A stretch of 64,000 bases of DNA, from NCBI GenBank assembly GCA_947359465.1, contig OX375875.1, positions 59,087,981 through 59,151,980 on the forward strand. The letters run 5' to 3'. This document shows, piece by piece, positions 33,319 to 40,100 of the stretch; within the stretch, counting starts at the first letter, position 1; each line of letters starts with the position of its first letter. Below the pieces are notes generated by a model. That model did not search any database and was not told the origin of the DNA. It saw only the letters and a program-made list of their open reading frames with translations. This DNA comes from Metellina segmentata (lineage: Eukaryota > Arthropoda > Arachnida > Araneae > Tetragnathidae). The position numbers were made by a program, and so were the translations under genes.

Positions 33319-35351
33319 TACTAGCCACTTTGAGGCCATCACAGCATTGCCTGTGGTGTTGGTTCACGAAGTAAACCAAATGGGAATTCAAAGCAATCAC
33401 CGGGGATTAGCGAGCATTAGCGAACAGTGGTCCCACCTGACCCCTTGATAAAAACTGTCTCGGGTAATGCCGTACTGGCCACGCAGTGGCTAGTAGTTGA
33501 TATGACAAAAGTTAATCATTTGAAATAGTCATTTTGAAAATAGAATCTATTTTTATGACATAAAAATTTTATTATTGATGTCTTATAGTAGTGATACTGT
33601 AACAAACATTAGAAAGTAGTGATCTATATTCAATGTTTAGTTAACAGTTATTAAGAAATATATTTTAAAGATTTTCTCATTTTATTAGTAGTCTGCAAAA
33701 TACAAATTGCGTATTTTGTTTCAAAATAATATTAATTATTGTGTATAATCTGAAATTGTATTTATGAAGCATCTTTTATGTAAAAAAATAAAAATTGTAG
33801 ATTTATACAAATTAAAAGCAACCCTGTAGATCTCTAGTGCAATAAATTGTGTTTTATCTTTTAACAGTCTGAAGTCATTATTCACTGTGGATATGGATCC
33901 AGCAAAGATATTAATGTGTATACAACAGTAGGTATGAGACCTGAACAAATATTTGTAGTGGGAAAAGCCTCTAAAAAGCAACATATGGCAGCAAAGGTGA
34001 GTTAATGCCGAATTTGTTAATGAATTTTAAAAAACAAAATTGCTGTATAAACACTGAGGGAAAATTTCAAAGCAGGGTTCACATATCTAAAAGACCAAAA
34101 TATTTAAAATCCTCAGGAAATAAATTGCACAAAAGTACTGTACGAAATGTGCTTTCACCAAGATTTCAGATTTTGATGTTCAACAAAATATATTTTTATC
34201 CAATATCCTAGTATGAAGTACCTTTATCTTATTCCGGGAAAGTAAATTTAGATTAGTTTTCTAACCTGACTGAAATTTTTGTCTTCCATGCTAATGTAGG
34301 AAATATTGCACAATCCAACTGCTACATTGATGTAATAGGTATGAAAATCACACTAAAATGTATTTTCATAACTGATGGATACTAGTATTGAAGGCTGATA
34401 CTGTAGAAAATATGGAACTACAAATACAAATCTAGGCACACTGTACCAAGATTAATATTTGTCAGAGATCCAGAAAGGTACGATCCATCTATATTTTTCA
34501 CTAAAGTGGCACAGAAATCAGCATTATTTATATATTGGTGAATGGAACAAATGGATGTAACCAATGTAAAATCAACTGCTACCAAATGATTTCGTCAATT
34601 TTGCTGCGAAGTTTAAATATGCTTAGTTTGAGGCAAGAAATTCTTCAACAGTCTTATGAGAGAAGGCAATAATAAACTTGGAAGATAGAAATTAGTGCAG
34701 AAAAGAAAATTTGAGCCAACCTAGAAATAGGTTTCAAGAACAAAAAGTAGACTTGCCTCTTGAACAAGTGAATGAGATGCAATTGAAATGGACGTTTAGA
34801 AACTAATTTTGGTAACATGACTCGTGTGAACATTTACCATGCACTTTATTGGAACTCACACCATCAGTAAGAGTACATTCGAAAAACGCAAAATGCCACT
34901 TTATATTTTTATTTCATTTGGACGTATGAAATGTGCATATACATCTTGTTCATCAGAAGTGAATTTAAATAAGCAATAAAATGTAACTAACACTGCCATC
35001 ACTAGATATTATCAAACGAGACTAATGTAGATACTATGAACAGGTCTGCTAGTGTTCGAACTTTGTTAATTTAGATATTTTGTCTTATTTCAGATTCTAA
35101 CTGATGGCTATGCGGCTCATCTTTCTGACCTAAAAGCACCTGGAGTTTCAAGGCCTGCACAAGGTAATGCCCGAATGATTTTGTTCCGTGGCTGCTTCGG
35201 GTTGCCTGGACAGACCGGATCCACACTACGTCAGAGACGCTCAGCTAAAAGAACCACGTCTTTCCCACTTTCTGGACAGAGCCAGGAGCTTCGCTCAGCC
35301 CTAGACAAAGCCTCTGATGTCAATAAGGTATCTGAGATGTCAAGGCAATAA
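2358..35351 (+). CDS. rdgB: rdgB/PITPNM (Nir-type) phosphatidylinositol transfer protein, spliced, 20 coding exons seen, 5' end outside window
   Basis: The encoded protein exchanges phosphatidylinositol and phosphatidic acid between ER and plasma membrane during PLC signalling; in flies it is needed for phototransduction (family knowledge). The 20 exons sum to 3,777 nt and join without a frame break to 1,258 residues plus stop. Order in window residues: PITP domain 1 to about 215 (marker FRYWGMQTK), acidic serine-rich linker with an FFAT motif EFFDAEE near 352-358, DDHD region about 700-895 ([39 protein letters not shown]), LNS2 domain about 1030-1180 ([23 protein letters not shown]). Length matches fly RdgB and vertebrate PITPNM1 once the missing first exon (about 26 residues) is added. 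All introns are GT-AG except one GC-AG. The missing 5' exon and promoter lie left of position 1. Family identity is very secure; PITPNM1/2/3 paralogy cannot be assigned from this window. Confidence 0.97.
3690..3857 (-). mobile_element. Helitron-like repeat, 5' fragment (family with TATAAAAGGAAGTGTTTGTTT start)
   Basis: On the minus strand it matches the 5' part of the copies at 38055 and 32437: CTATAAACGGAAGTGTTTGT, then a segment resembling TCTATGGCACTTAC. Confidence 0.45.
3885..4078. repeat. minisatellite of about 70-80 bp units
   Basis: The block GCGCGATTCTTATAACTTT recurs, and GTACAACTG-type inverted words (GGTACAACTGCTGTACCG) occur in the units. A reverse-oriented relative is at 16198-16330. 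Confidence 0.5.
4079..4485. mobile_element. TIR-bearing MITE with GC-rich core
   Basis: Ends share inverted sequence: left TTTTTCAACGTGCGGCACCG, right (reverse complement) TTTTTCAACGTACGGCGCCG. The GC-rich core at 4300-4470 contrasts with the AT-rich surroundings. Non-coding. Confidence 0.45.
4505..4660. repeat. solo arm of a foldback repeat
   Basis: Closely matches 59325-59475, sharing GCCGAGGTTGCCATGAAA and AACTCGCTACTAGAAGTGCG. Non-coding; function unknown. Confidence 0.6.
4714..4735. repeat. (GA)n microsatellite
   Basis: Run of about ten GA repeats. Confidence 0.9.
5495..5698 (+). CDS. rdgB: rdgB coding exon b (PITP domain)
   Basis: After TTCTAG it completes the split glycine codon and reads [20 protein letters not shown], a hallmark of the rdgB PITP domain. 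It ends MRNRVV plus one base before GTAAGT. Confidence 0.97.
6219..6740 (-). mobile_element. decayed Tc1/mariner-like transposase fragment
   Basis: Minus-strand translation contains [11 protein letters not shown] (Tc1 catalytic-core signature) upstream, and [10 protein letters not shown], the typical C-terminal MPRRVxAVI motif, downstream. Stops and frameshifts lie between them. No terminal repeats found. Confidence 0.65.
6808..7035 (+). mobile_element. SINE-B copy
   Basis: tRNA-like head with box B CAGTTCGATTCCT, then the SINE-B body (GGTGTATTTCTCTCTTCTGT) and a CATAAAACTCAATCAACCTT end, the last part duplicated. Confidence 0.65.
7783..8022 (+). CDS. rdgB: rdgB coding exon c (PITP domain core)
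   Basis: Reads [20 protein letters not shown] through [13 protein letters not shown] to FIHDV. The acceptor follows a long T-run at 7761-7780; the donor is GTAAGC. It holds the conserved C-terminal helix of the lipid-binding fold. Confidence 0.97.
8296..8530 (+). mobile_element. SINE-A copy without head
   Basis: Body with ACCGTCGTGTACGAAAGG near the start and tail CCAATAGCCCGTTATGTTGC. Confidence 0.7.
9031..9246 (+). mobile_element. SINE-B copy with complete tRNA-like head
   Basis: Head has box A TAGCTCATTGGATATACC and box B GGTTCGATTCC, like an arthropod tRNA. The body continues with TGTGTATTTCTCTCTTATGT. Not a functional tRNA, as no cloverleaf closure is evident. Confidence 0.75.
9304..9646. 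mobile_element. pogo/Tigger-type MITE with two right ends
   Basis: Left TIR TACAGTAGAACTCCAATTAT at 9304; right ends GGATAATTGTAGTTCTACTGTA-like at 9555 and again at 9646. TA at the borders. The interior is rich in GGATAATC-type words. Confidence 0.65.
9685..10071 (+). CDS. rdgB: rdgB coding exon d (end of PITP domain and start of linker)
   Basis: Starts [20 protein letters not shown], the conserved end of the PITP domain, then [17 protein letters not shown]. After that it becomes an acidic, serine/proline-rich linker typical of rdgB. Acceptor TTTAAG, donor A/GTAAGT. Confidence 0.97.
11345..11605 (+). mobile_element. SINE-A copy
   Basis: Body with GGTGCACGTTAAATCTAATC and end GTATTGCTCCAGTGCGATGT. 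Confidence 0.7.
12695..12925 (+). mobile_element. SINE-B copy
   Basis: Head GTCGCCGTGGCACAGCGG with box B AAGTTCGATTCC, then a CTTCTC-rich body and GGCTTGGCCAAATATGG. Confidence 0.75.
14069..14390 (+). mobile_element. SINE-A copy with alternative tRNA head
   Basis: Head GGGTTCACGGTAGCCTAGTT, box B GGGTTCGAAAC; body and GTGTTGCTCCAGTGCGACGT end match SINE-A. The head differs from the copy at 1448. Confidence 0.75.
15545..15652 (+). CDS. rdgB: rdgB coding exon e (linker; first six residues of FFAT)
   Basis: Encodes [15 protein letters not shown], then an acidic tract SDTSSDE and EFFDAE. The next codon is split by the intron (g/aa). FFAT motifs bind the ER receptor VAP; the acidic tract before the core is also typical. 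Confidence 0.96.
15726..15827 (+). CDS. rdgB: rdgB coding exon f (final FFAT residue and linker)
   Basis: Only 73 bp of intron precede it. It completes the Glu codon and continues [20 protein letters not shown], ending DFRD plus one base. Donor G/GTATGA. Confidence 0.95.
15828..17433 (+). other. rdgB intron, mostly featureless
   Basis: Only the minisatellite relative at 16198-16330 stands out. A hAT-end-like string (GATTCCCAAAGTGTGGG) is at 17100. Confidence 0.6.
16198..16330. repeat. minisatellite relative, opposite orientation to 3885-4078
   Basis: Shares GTACAGCAGTTGTACC, ATCACGCC and AAAGTTATAAGAATCGCGC with the reverse complement of the earlier block. Confidence 0.55.
17434..17803 (+). 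CDS. rdgB: rdgB coding exon g (linker into central domain)
   Basis: Starts [19 protein letters not shown], has a Ser/Thr/Pro-rich stretch, then [16 protein letters not shown] and the conserved [21 protein letters not shown]. It ends LS plus two bases before GTAAAT; the split codon becomes Asn. Confidence 0.96.
17804..18899 (+). other. rdgB intron with reverse SINE
   Basis: Contains (TA)n at 18193-18222, a reverse SINE (18228-18498) and a weak tRNA-like string near 18535-18600. Confidence 0.6.
18228..18498 (-). mobile_element. tRNA-derived SINE, reverse copy
   Basis: Same organisation as 391-656: minus-strand head with GGTTCGAATCC, body ending in CTTGTATAAGGCTACAATGA. Borders a TA microsatellite. 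Confidence 0.75.
18900..19104 (+). CDS. rdgB: rdgB coding exon h (central domain)
   Basis: Reads [20 protein letters not shown] and [20 protein letters not shown], ending GIGFNGQ in phase 0 before GTAAGA. This matches the segment leading into the lipase-like core of rdgB. Confidence 0.96.
19105..23053 (+). other. rdgB intron with Tigger fragment
   Basis: 3.9 kb. Positions 19105-21960 are AT-rich with no recognised gene; the Tigger-like remnant occupies about 21960-23023. Confidence 0.7.
21960..23023 (-). mobile_element. Tigger/jerky-like DNA transposon, 3'-truncated
   Basis: Minus-strand coding starts at 22738 ([15 protein letters not shown]) with a CENP-B-type helix-turn-helix segment ([20 protein letters not shown]). 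It then decays and resumes at 22282 with [19 protein letters not shown] and [13 protein letters not shown], the DDE core of Tigger elements. The 5' terminal repeat CAGTGGTATCTCGGTATACG lies at 23004-23023, followed by TA. The other end is lost. Confidence 0.8.
23054..23355 (+). CDS. rdgB: rdgB coding exon i (lipase-like core and second disordered linker)
   Basis: Starts [19 protein letters not shown], corresponding to the nucleophile-elbow strand of DDHD-family phospholipases but without the usual glycines. A long Ser/Pro/Gln-rich linker follows. The acceptor is 30 bp after the terminal repeat of a Tigger fragment. Donor CA/GTAAGT. Confidence 0.95.
23570..23780 (+). mobile_element. SINE-A copy without head
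   Basis: Body GAAAGTCCTCACGTTGGGTT through CAATAGCCCGTTGTGTTGGT. Lies in the intron 23356-24322, which otherwise shows nothing. Confidence 0.75.
24323..24492 (+). CDS. rdgB: rdgB coding exon j (start of DDHD region)
   Basis: Reads [15 protein letters not shown] and then [20 protein letters not shown]. The [10 protein letters not shown] signature is conserved in DDHD proteins. Acceptor TTGCAG, donor A/GTAGGT. Confidence 0.96.
24493..25439 (+). other. rdgB intron, no feature seen
   Basis: AT-rich; no repeat family or coding segment recognised. The intron 25611-26243 is likewise empty. Confidence 0.6.
25440..25610 (+). CDS. rdgB: rdgB coding exon k (DDHD region)
   Basis: Reads [19 protein letters not shown] and [20 protein letters not shown], ending QPLHL plus one base. 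YNLFHPxxP is a DDHD family signature. The donor was placed at the second GT of GTGTAAG because only that choice keeps frame. Confidence 0.95.
26244..26375 (+). CDS. rdgB: rdgB coding exon l (DDHD region)
   Basis: Reads [20 protein letters not shown] to AAVTS plus one base. This is a conserved helical segment between the two halves of the DDHD domain. Acceptor CTTATAG, donor T/GTAAGT. Confidence 0.94.
26625..26773 (+). CDS. rdgB: rdgB coding exon m (DDHD metal-site segment)
   Basis: Reads [20 protein letters not shown] and [15 protein letters not shown], giving the Asp and Asp/His positions after which the DDHD domain is named. Phase 0 end before GTGAGT. Confidence 0.97.
26774..28049 (+). other. 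rdgB intron with a tRNA-like relic
   Basis: A tRNA-like string at about 27330-27400 (GTAGTGGAGTGGTTTCCACT and box B GGATTCAAATCC) may be a SINE head. The remainder is plain. Confidence 0.5.
28050..28166 (+). CDS. rdgB: rdgB coding exon n (DDHD to LNS2 connector)
   Basis: Phase 0 to phase 0, 39 codons: [20 protein letters not shown] and [15 protein letters not shown]. The [10 protein letters not shown] segment is conserved in rdgB/PITPNM. Confidence 0.95.
28167..29310 (+). other. two rdgB introns flanking exon o, little content
   Basis: The exon at 28596-28712 splits this stretch. A decayed SINE-B body (CTCCATATGAGTATTTTTCTC and AAAATATGGCCCTTGC) lies at about 29060-29185. Confidence 0.5.
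28596..28712 (+). CDS. rdgB: rdgB coding exon o (connector)
   Basis: Phase 0 to phase 0, 39 codons, [16 protein letters not shown] through [20 protein letters not shown]. The [16 protein letters not shown] stretch is strongly conserved. Donor GTATAA. Confidence 0.96.
29311..29459 (+). CDS. rdgB: rdgB coding exon p (beta-sandwich connector before LNS2)
   Basis: Reads [20 protein letters not shown] and [20 protein letters not shown], ending in a split Arg codon. Acceptor TTACAG, donor CG/GTAGGT. Confidence 0.96.
29460..31327 (+). other. rdgB intron, mostly featureless
   Basis: (TA)n at 29822-29843 and a pogo-MITE fragment at about 30407-30457 (AATTATCCGGATTCATTGGG). Nothing else recognised. 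Confidence 0.6.
31328..31477 (+). CDS. rdgB: rdgB coding exon q (start of LNS2 domain; GC donor)
   Basis: Reads [18 protein letters not shown] and [20 protein letters not shown], ending DVV plus two bases. The donor is GCAAGT at 31478. Only this choice joins in frame to HWQDLGYL; the nearby GTGTTT would give the wrong frame. The SIDGSF loop lacks the second Asp of catalytic lipins, as expected for rdgB. Confidence 0.95.
31478..31888 (+). other. rdgB: rdgB GC-AG intron
   Basis: Donor GCAAGT, acceptor TTATTCAG. 411 bp with no repeats. GC donors are a minor class normally needing a strong remaining match to U1, which AG/GCAAGT has. Confidence 0.85.
31889..32072 (+). CDS. rdgB: rdgB coding exon r (LNS2 domain)
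   Basis: Reads [20 protein letters not shown] and [20 protein letters not shown], ending LQVD in phase 0. YITGRPDMQ is the LNS2/HAD motif II equivalent. Acceptor TATTCAG, donor GTAATT. Confidence 0.97.
32437..33494 (+). mobile_element. Helitron-like non-autonomous element, disturbed copy
   Basis: Starts TCTTTACTACTATAAAAG and shares TCTATGGCACTTACAATAGT with relatives. It ends GGCCACGCAGTGGCTAGT, a GCCAC/GTGGC hairpin just before CTAGT as in Helitron 3' ends. Two reverse-oriented ends are inserted or duplicated inside (33150 and 33319). It lies in the rdgB intron 32073-33867. Confidence 0.5.
33090..33400. repeat. tandem duplication of a Helitron-like end with TA expansion
   Basis: The unit with TTAATCTAAAATATTTT followed by ACTAGCCACTTTGAGGCC occurs twice. 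The second unit carries a (TA)n run at 33283-33312, which lengthens the period. Confidence 0.6.
33868..33996 (+). CDS. rdgB: rdgB coding exon s (LNS2 domain)
   Basis: Phase 0 to phase 0, 43 codons: [20 protein letters not shown] and [19 protein letters not shown]. The GYGSSKD and FVVGKASKK segments are conserved in LNS2 domains of this family. Donor GTGAGT. Confidence 0.97.
34470..35053 (+). mobile_element. CTAGT-ended repeat, copy 1 (in last rdgB intron)
   Basis: Aligns by eye along its length with 40495-41134, sharing TGCACTTTATTGGAA-type, CATGAAATGTRCATAT-type and final GGTCTGCTAGT sequence. Non-coding. The CTAGT end recalls Helitrons but no clear hairpin is seen. Confidence 0.6.
35094..35351 (+). 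CDS. rdgB: rdgB last coding exon t
   Basis: Completes LNS2 ([20 protein letters not shown]), then a basic, Ser-rich tail with [14 protein letters not shown] and [16 protein letters not shown]. Stop TAA at 35349. The preceding intron ends only 41 bp after a CTAGT-ended repeat. Confidence 0.95.
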   Translation: MLTDGYAAHLSDLKAPGVSRPAQGNARMILFRGCFGLPGQTGSTLRQRRSAKRTTSFPLSGQSQELRSALDKASDVNKVSEMSRQ

Positions 35352-36500
35352 CGCTTAAGATGGTCACTCCCAGTAGGGCAAAATTCATTTCACCAAACAG
35401 CATAATTTACAAAACCCTGTATATTGACATTGTCAAAAACATTGCTTTTCACTTTCATCCATTGCATCTTTAATGCAATAAATGTACAGTTCCTTTCTTA
35501 GAATATATGTAACTCAATTTAGACCAAAGAAATCTGGGGTTATTACCGCATTCCCAAATACAATTCCATAAGTTATTCATTTTCGACCATTGTCACCTAG
35601 TCACATTTATTCCTTAAAGCAGTAGTGAACTGTGTTTCATAATTGTAAATAATCTTGTATAAAAATTTGTAAATATATGCTTGCAACATGTGTATTTCCT
35701 GGAAGACCAAAAATTTATTTAAGAGTATAGAACTATCACTCATAATCATCAGCTTATATGTAATCCACACTTGCTACTTTTTTATACAAAGAAATATACT
35801 TTGTAGCATATTTTTGTCTATGTAAGATATAAAACTTGTGGGTGAATAAATGTTTAATTTCTCAAGAACACTTTGAGCAAAACTTAAGATTTTTGAAATT
35901 GTAAGATAAAAGATTGTTTGTTAATTTTATGTTTTGCTAATGATTTAATCTTCACATACTTCCCAAAACTCATTTTGAGGAAAAAAACAAATTACACTTT
36001 AAGTGGAATTATTTTTATACAAATAGTTTGCTATGGCATTTAATTAACATAATTTCATAAATAGTTTTATTAAAAAGAAAGGAAAATGAAAGAATTTCTT
36101 TGTAAGAAATTGCATGTCCTTTTTGCACTTAGATATTTAATAAAACTTTTTAATATTGTTAACCAGATATCGTGAAAATATGTATTTTGTGTAGCTTCAA
36201 TACTTTCTTACTCTTACCACCATTAAAGAGAACAAAACTTATGAAAAAAAAACAAAGGTCACAAAGAGCAATTTCACTAGTCAAACATGTTCCTGTTTAT
36301 ATAAATATAAGCTATGATAATGTACCAGATGTTCTATTTCATTCTATTGAAACCAATGTAAATGTCTAATTAAAAACTACATGTTAAAATAAATCCTGTT
36401 GAAAAAATGTAAATGGTTTTTAAATTATATGCATATATATATTTGTTAAATTGTAGATGGAAATAAATTAAAATGTATAACTGTTAAATTTTTTGTACCA
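35352..36500 (+). other. rdgB: rdgB 3' untranslated region (approximate) with several poly(A) signals
   Basis: AT-rich sequence after the stop, with no ORF similar to known protein. AATAAA occurs at 35477, 35845, 36388 and 36462, so alternative 3' ends are possible. The transcript end is inferred, not seen. Confidence 0.6.
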
Positions 36501-36809
36501 ATCGCTGTCCAATTAAATTCCTGTCTATTTGAAGAAATATGTGTTATTTTGTTCATTTTCAATGTGTGCATCATTCAAATTTTATTTTGCTTGAAGAAAG
36601 ATGGATTTAAATGATTTTATACAATATTTTGCTCTTTTTAAAAATTGTCAAAGAAAGCATGTTTACCTTGACTGCATAAATTGTTTTTAGTATTAAATTA
36701 TTTCCCTTTCTACCTTGTGTGTTAATGTGTTGTAGGATATATTACATTTTGTAATTTGTCCTTAAAGTGTACATAAAATATACAATATTCTGCAATGCAT
36801 TTCTTCTTT

Positions 36810-36815
36810 TTTATT
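36810..36815 (-). promoter_or_regulatory. GPATCH3: candidate poly(A) signal of GPATCH3
   Basis: AATAAA on the minus strand about 122 bp past the GPATCH3 stop. It faces the last rdgB poly(A) signal across about 340 bp. Confidence 0.5.
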
Positions 36816-36936
36816 AAAAATATATGTACAATTTTTACAAAATAGCTCCAATAGTTAATTCAGTACATACATAGATATATTTATATACATGGTATAAAGC
36901 TCCCAAAATTGATTTACACATACATAGTAACCAATA

Positions 36937-37132
36937 TCATTTGTGAGACTTCAAAAACTCTTGCCTATATTTCAGTTTTGCAAATGATGATGTGAGAACA
37001 GAATCAGGAGGATCAGAAACCTCAGGCTTGTCGTATATAGTGGATATAAAAAATGAGTCTTCGTCAAAATCTCTCTGTTTTCGTTTTCTTCTTTCTCGAG
37101 GAGGATACCGACTCAGTTTTTCTCCACGATAC
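36937..37132 (-). CDS. GPATCH3: GPATCH3 exon 6 (C-terminus)
   Basis: Completes Gly and reads [20 protein letters not shown], then [20 protein letters not shown] and FLKSHK, stop TGA. The basic stretch is a likely nuclear signal. Confidence 0.94.
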
Positions 37133-40100
37133 CTGTTGATGAGAGTTAAACTTAGTTTAGTTAATTATAAAAGGTTTAAATGCTGCATCAAATATAACTT
37201 TTAGTGTTTTTAATAACAAACACAAAAGTTGTTGGAAATACACTGTGTGCATAAAATACAATTTGAATGCTAGCTATCAAACAACGTAAATGATATGAGT
37301 ACACATTAAAATTATTTAATTAAATTATTCTAGGTAGGACAGATTTCACAGGATAAGTTTTACATTTACAAATATTTTATTAAATTCTGTAAATCATTAA
37401 CATCTTTTATGGTGTGTCACATTTTTTATGCATATCAGAATGTCATTCTTACTTTCAATACTGACCAAATGATTTCATTCTTTTATATACTAGCCACTGT
37501 GTGGCTAGCCGGCGTTACTCGTGGTGTTGATTTGCGAATTTAGAATAACGTTCAGTCAACGCCGTGATGTAATGTACTAATCTGGTGTAAAATTTTCCGC
37601 AGATTTCAAATCCGTTGAAATTTTTAATCTAAATTAAGCAATTCCGACTTTACGAAAAAAACTTAACAATCCCAGTCAATATGTTTTTTATTTCTTGCTC
37701 TCATTCCCCGAAAAGGAGACGGGAAATGTATTTTTTTTTGTGGAAAGAGAAAGTTTACGTGACATCACAATCTCTAGCAAAAATATAAAAGGTCACGTGG
37801 GGGAGAAAAAGTTCATTTCAGTGGGTTTCTTCTTTTGTTTGGACGAAACATGTTTAACGAAGACGGCAGAGAATAAACCTATTAAATTCATTTTAAAATC
37901 GTCTAGATTGAATTTAAAATTTCGCAGCAAATAACAAATTGCAAAAAATTTGGACTACCTGTGTGCCAAATCTTATTACTGCAAGTGCCGTAGATCATCA
38001 AGATTTTGTGACCGTGAAACAGACAAACAAACACTTCCTTTTATAATAGTACAGATATGCCAAACTCTTACAGAAAAATAACATTAGCATATGTATTTAG
38101 ATTATTTTTAAATATTTCAAATTCAATAGTAATAGAATATTGATGAAGAAAGTGATAGATTATGAACAAAAGCAGATTTTATTTCGATACCTTAAACATA
38201 CTAAACGAGCATTTTATAATAACAAATCTCAAAAATCCAAGCATAGAAATTAAATACCTTCTACACATAAAACATCCATAAGATTCCAGATCATCCTGGT
38301 AATAACCTATAGTTTAGTATGTTAATAAAGATGTATCTATATTTAAGTGCCAGAAACTTCTCACAATTCCAACAAATCACATAAGTTCCAAAAAGCAAGA
38401 AAATAAATATTTTGCATATCGCAGTCTTTGCATTTATTGTAACAGATACTGTAATCTTATGAATCTTTGGACATTCATTTCATTATACTTTGGTGAGTTA
38501 ATATTTGTTTCCACTTATTAAGTTCAGAATTGAAAAGGAAACCTAAGCATATTTTCAGTGAATTGTTCTATACGTTAAAAAAAAATTGTGTTTTCATAAA
38601 TGATTACCATCTGTGAAAAATATAATAAATTATACTTTTCTATTACTTTAAATGTTACCAGTTTCACAAAGCTGTCAGAAATCAAAAAGCACCATGGAAA
38701 CAAACATATTACGTATGTACATTCCAATGCTGGACTGCAAACAGGTAAAATTAAAGATTATGATTATTCTCATTTGAACTCAACCTTTATCATTATGGAT
38801 ACATTTTACTTTTCTTGGATAAACAAAAATAGTTATTGATCATAATTTTTATGGAAATGCTAAGTAAAATTTAATACTTTACTTAGCGTTTTCAAGTATT
38901 TTATGGTTGACTACCGACTATGGTACAACTTAATGAAGAAAACATCTGTTTGAAAATAAATCTAATATGGTCGTTTATGATGCAAGGTCTGCAAGCAACA
39001 GTGCGGAAATTCATATGAAAAAGTGACCAACAACAATTAGATGATAAAAAAGCAGGAATAATAGATGCTCTATTATAACTGGTACATATCATAATTTAAT
39101 GAATTAAAATAGTTTTCGTAATCAACGTTTGAAGGAATGAAAACATGAGGTAACGGAAGAGTTATGTAAACAACTTTTTATGACATCTACTCAATCTTGT
39201 AACACTAAGAAATTATTGAACAAAACTCACCCAAATCCTTTTTTGTCAAATGGAAGTTGTCCTTCATTAGGAAGAGGCTCTGCAATACCAGCAGCATTTC
39301 GACCAACTCCTTGACCTTGCTTCCATCCTTGAGATTCCAGAACCTTTCTCCCAAATCCCTAGATAGGGTAATTTTAGGAATTATATTATCAAAATATAAT
39401 TTGTACAGTAAATATTAGGTTATAAACTTTTGTTCTCAAAATTTTATTACACTATTTTATGCTACAAATTTGCACATACTTCAAATTAACATATAGGATA
39501 AAGGCCATAATATGGAACATCTGATTTTTAAAGGATTACCAAAAGTAGGTGAAATTCGTATTTAATGAATCAAATACTAAATCACTCACAACAAAATTAA
39601 CTAAAATTTGTATGTGAATATATAATTTCTCAAACGTTAAAAATTGAGTACAACAAGCCAGAATCATCAATCTTGAAATGATAGCTCCGCTCCTATCATC
39701 ATCTTAGTATTAGTTTTTATTTTACAAGTCTAACTATGCTCATAACAGAATCCAAAAATTATTTAAATTCTGAAAATGCTAAAGTTTTATTTTTTATCAT
39801 TGTTTGAAAATTAAAAATTTACAAATAAATAATTGAAAAATAAGAGTTAAAAACAGGAACAGAATATGTCACATCAATATTCAATCAAGATAAAAGAGGC
39901 ACTTTCTTAACATTAAAAAAGTCATCAACTAATTGATGAAATAATTCAGTAAAATGCAAATGAAACTTGCAGAACCTTCAAATTTTAAAGACAACTAAAC
40001 AATTAATTCCTTTTAAAATCAGATGTGATTAGCTATCTCTTTTAAAAAGAAAAATATAGTTGGAAACTACCAATAAGAATAAAATAGACTTCCCCATTAT

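Noticed and set aside
37695..37934. 79-codon ORF
   Set aside because: Lies wholly inside the Helitron-like repeat, opposite to its orientation; no domain.
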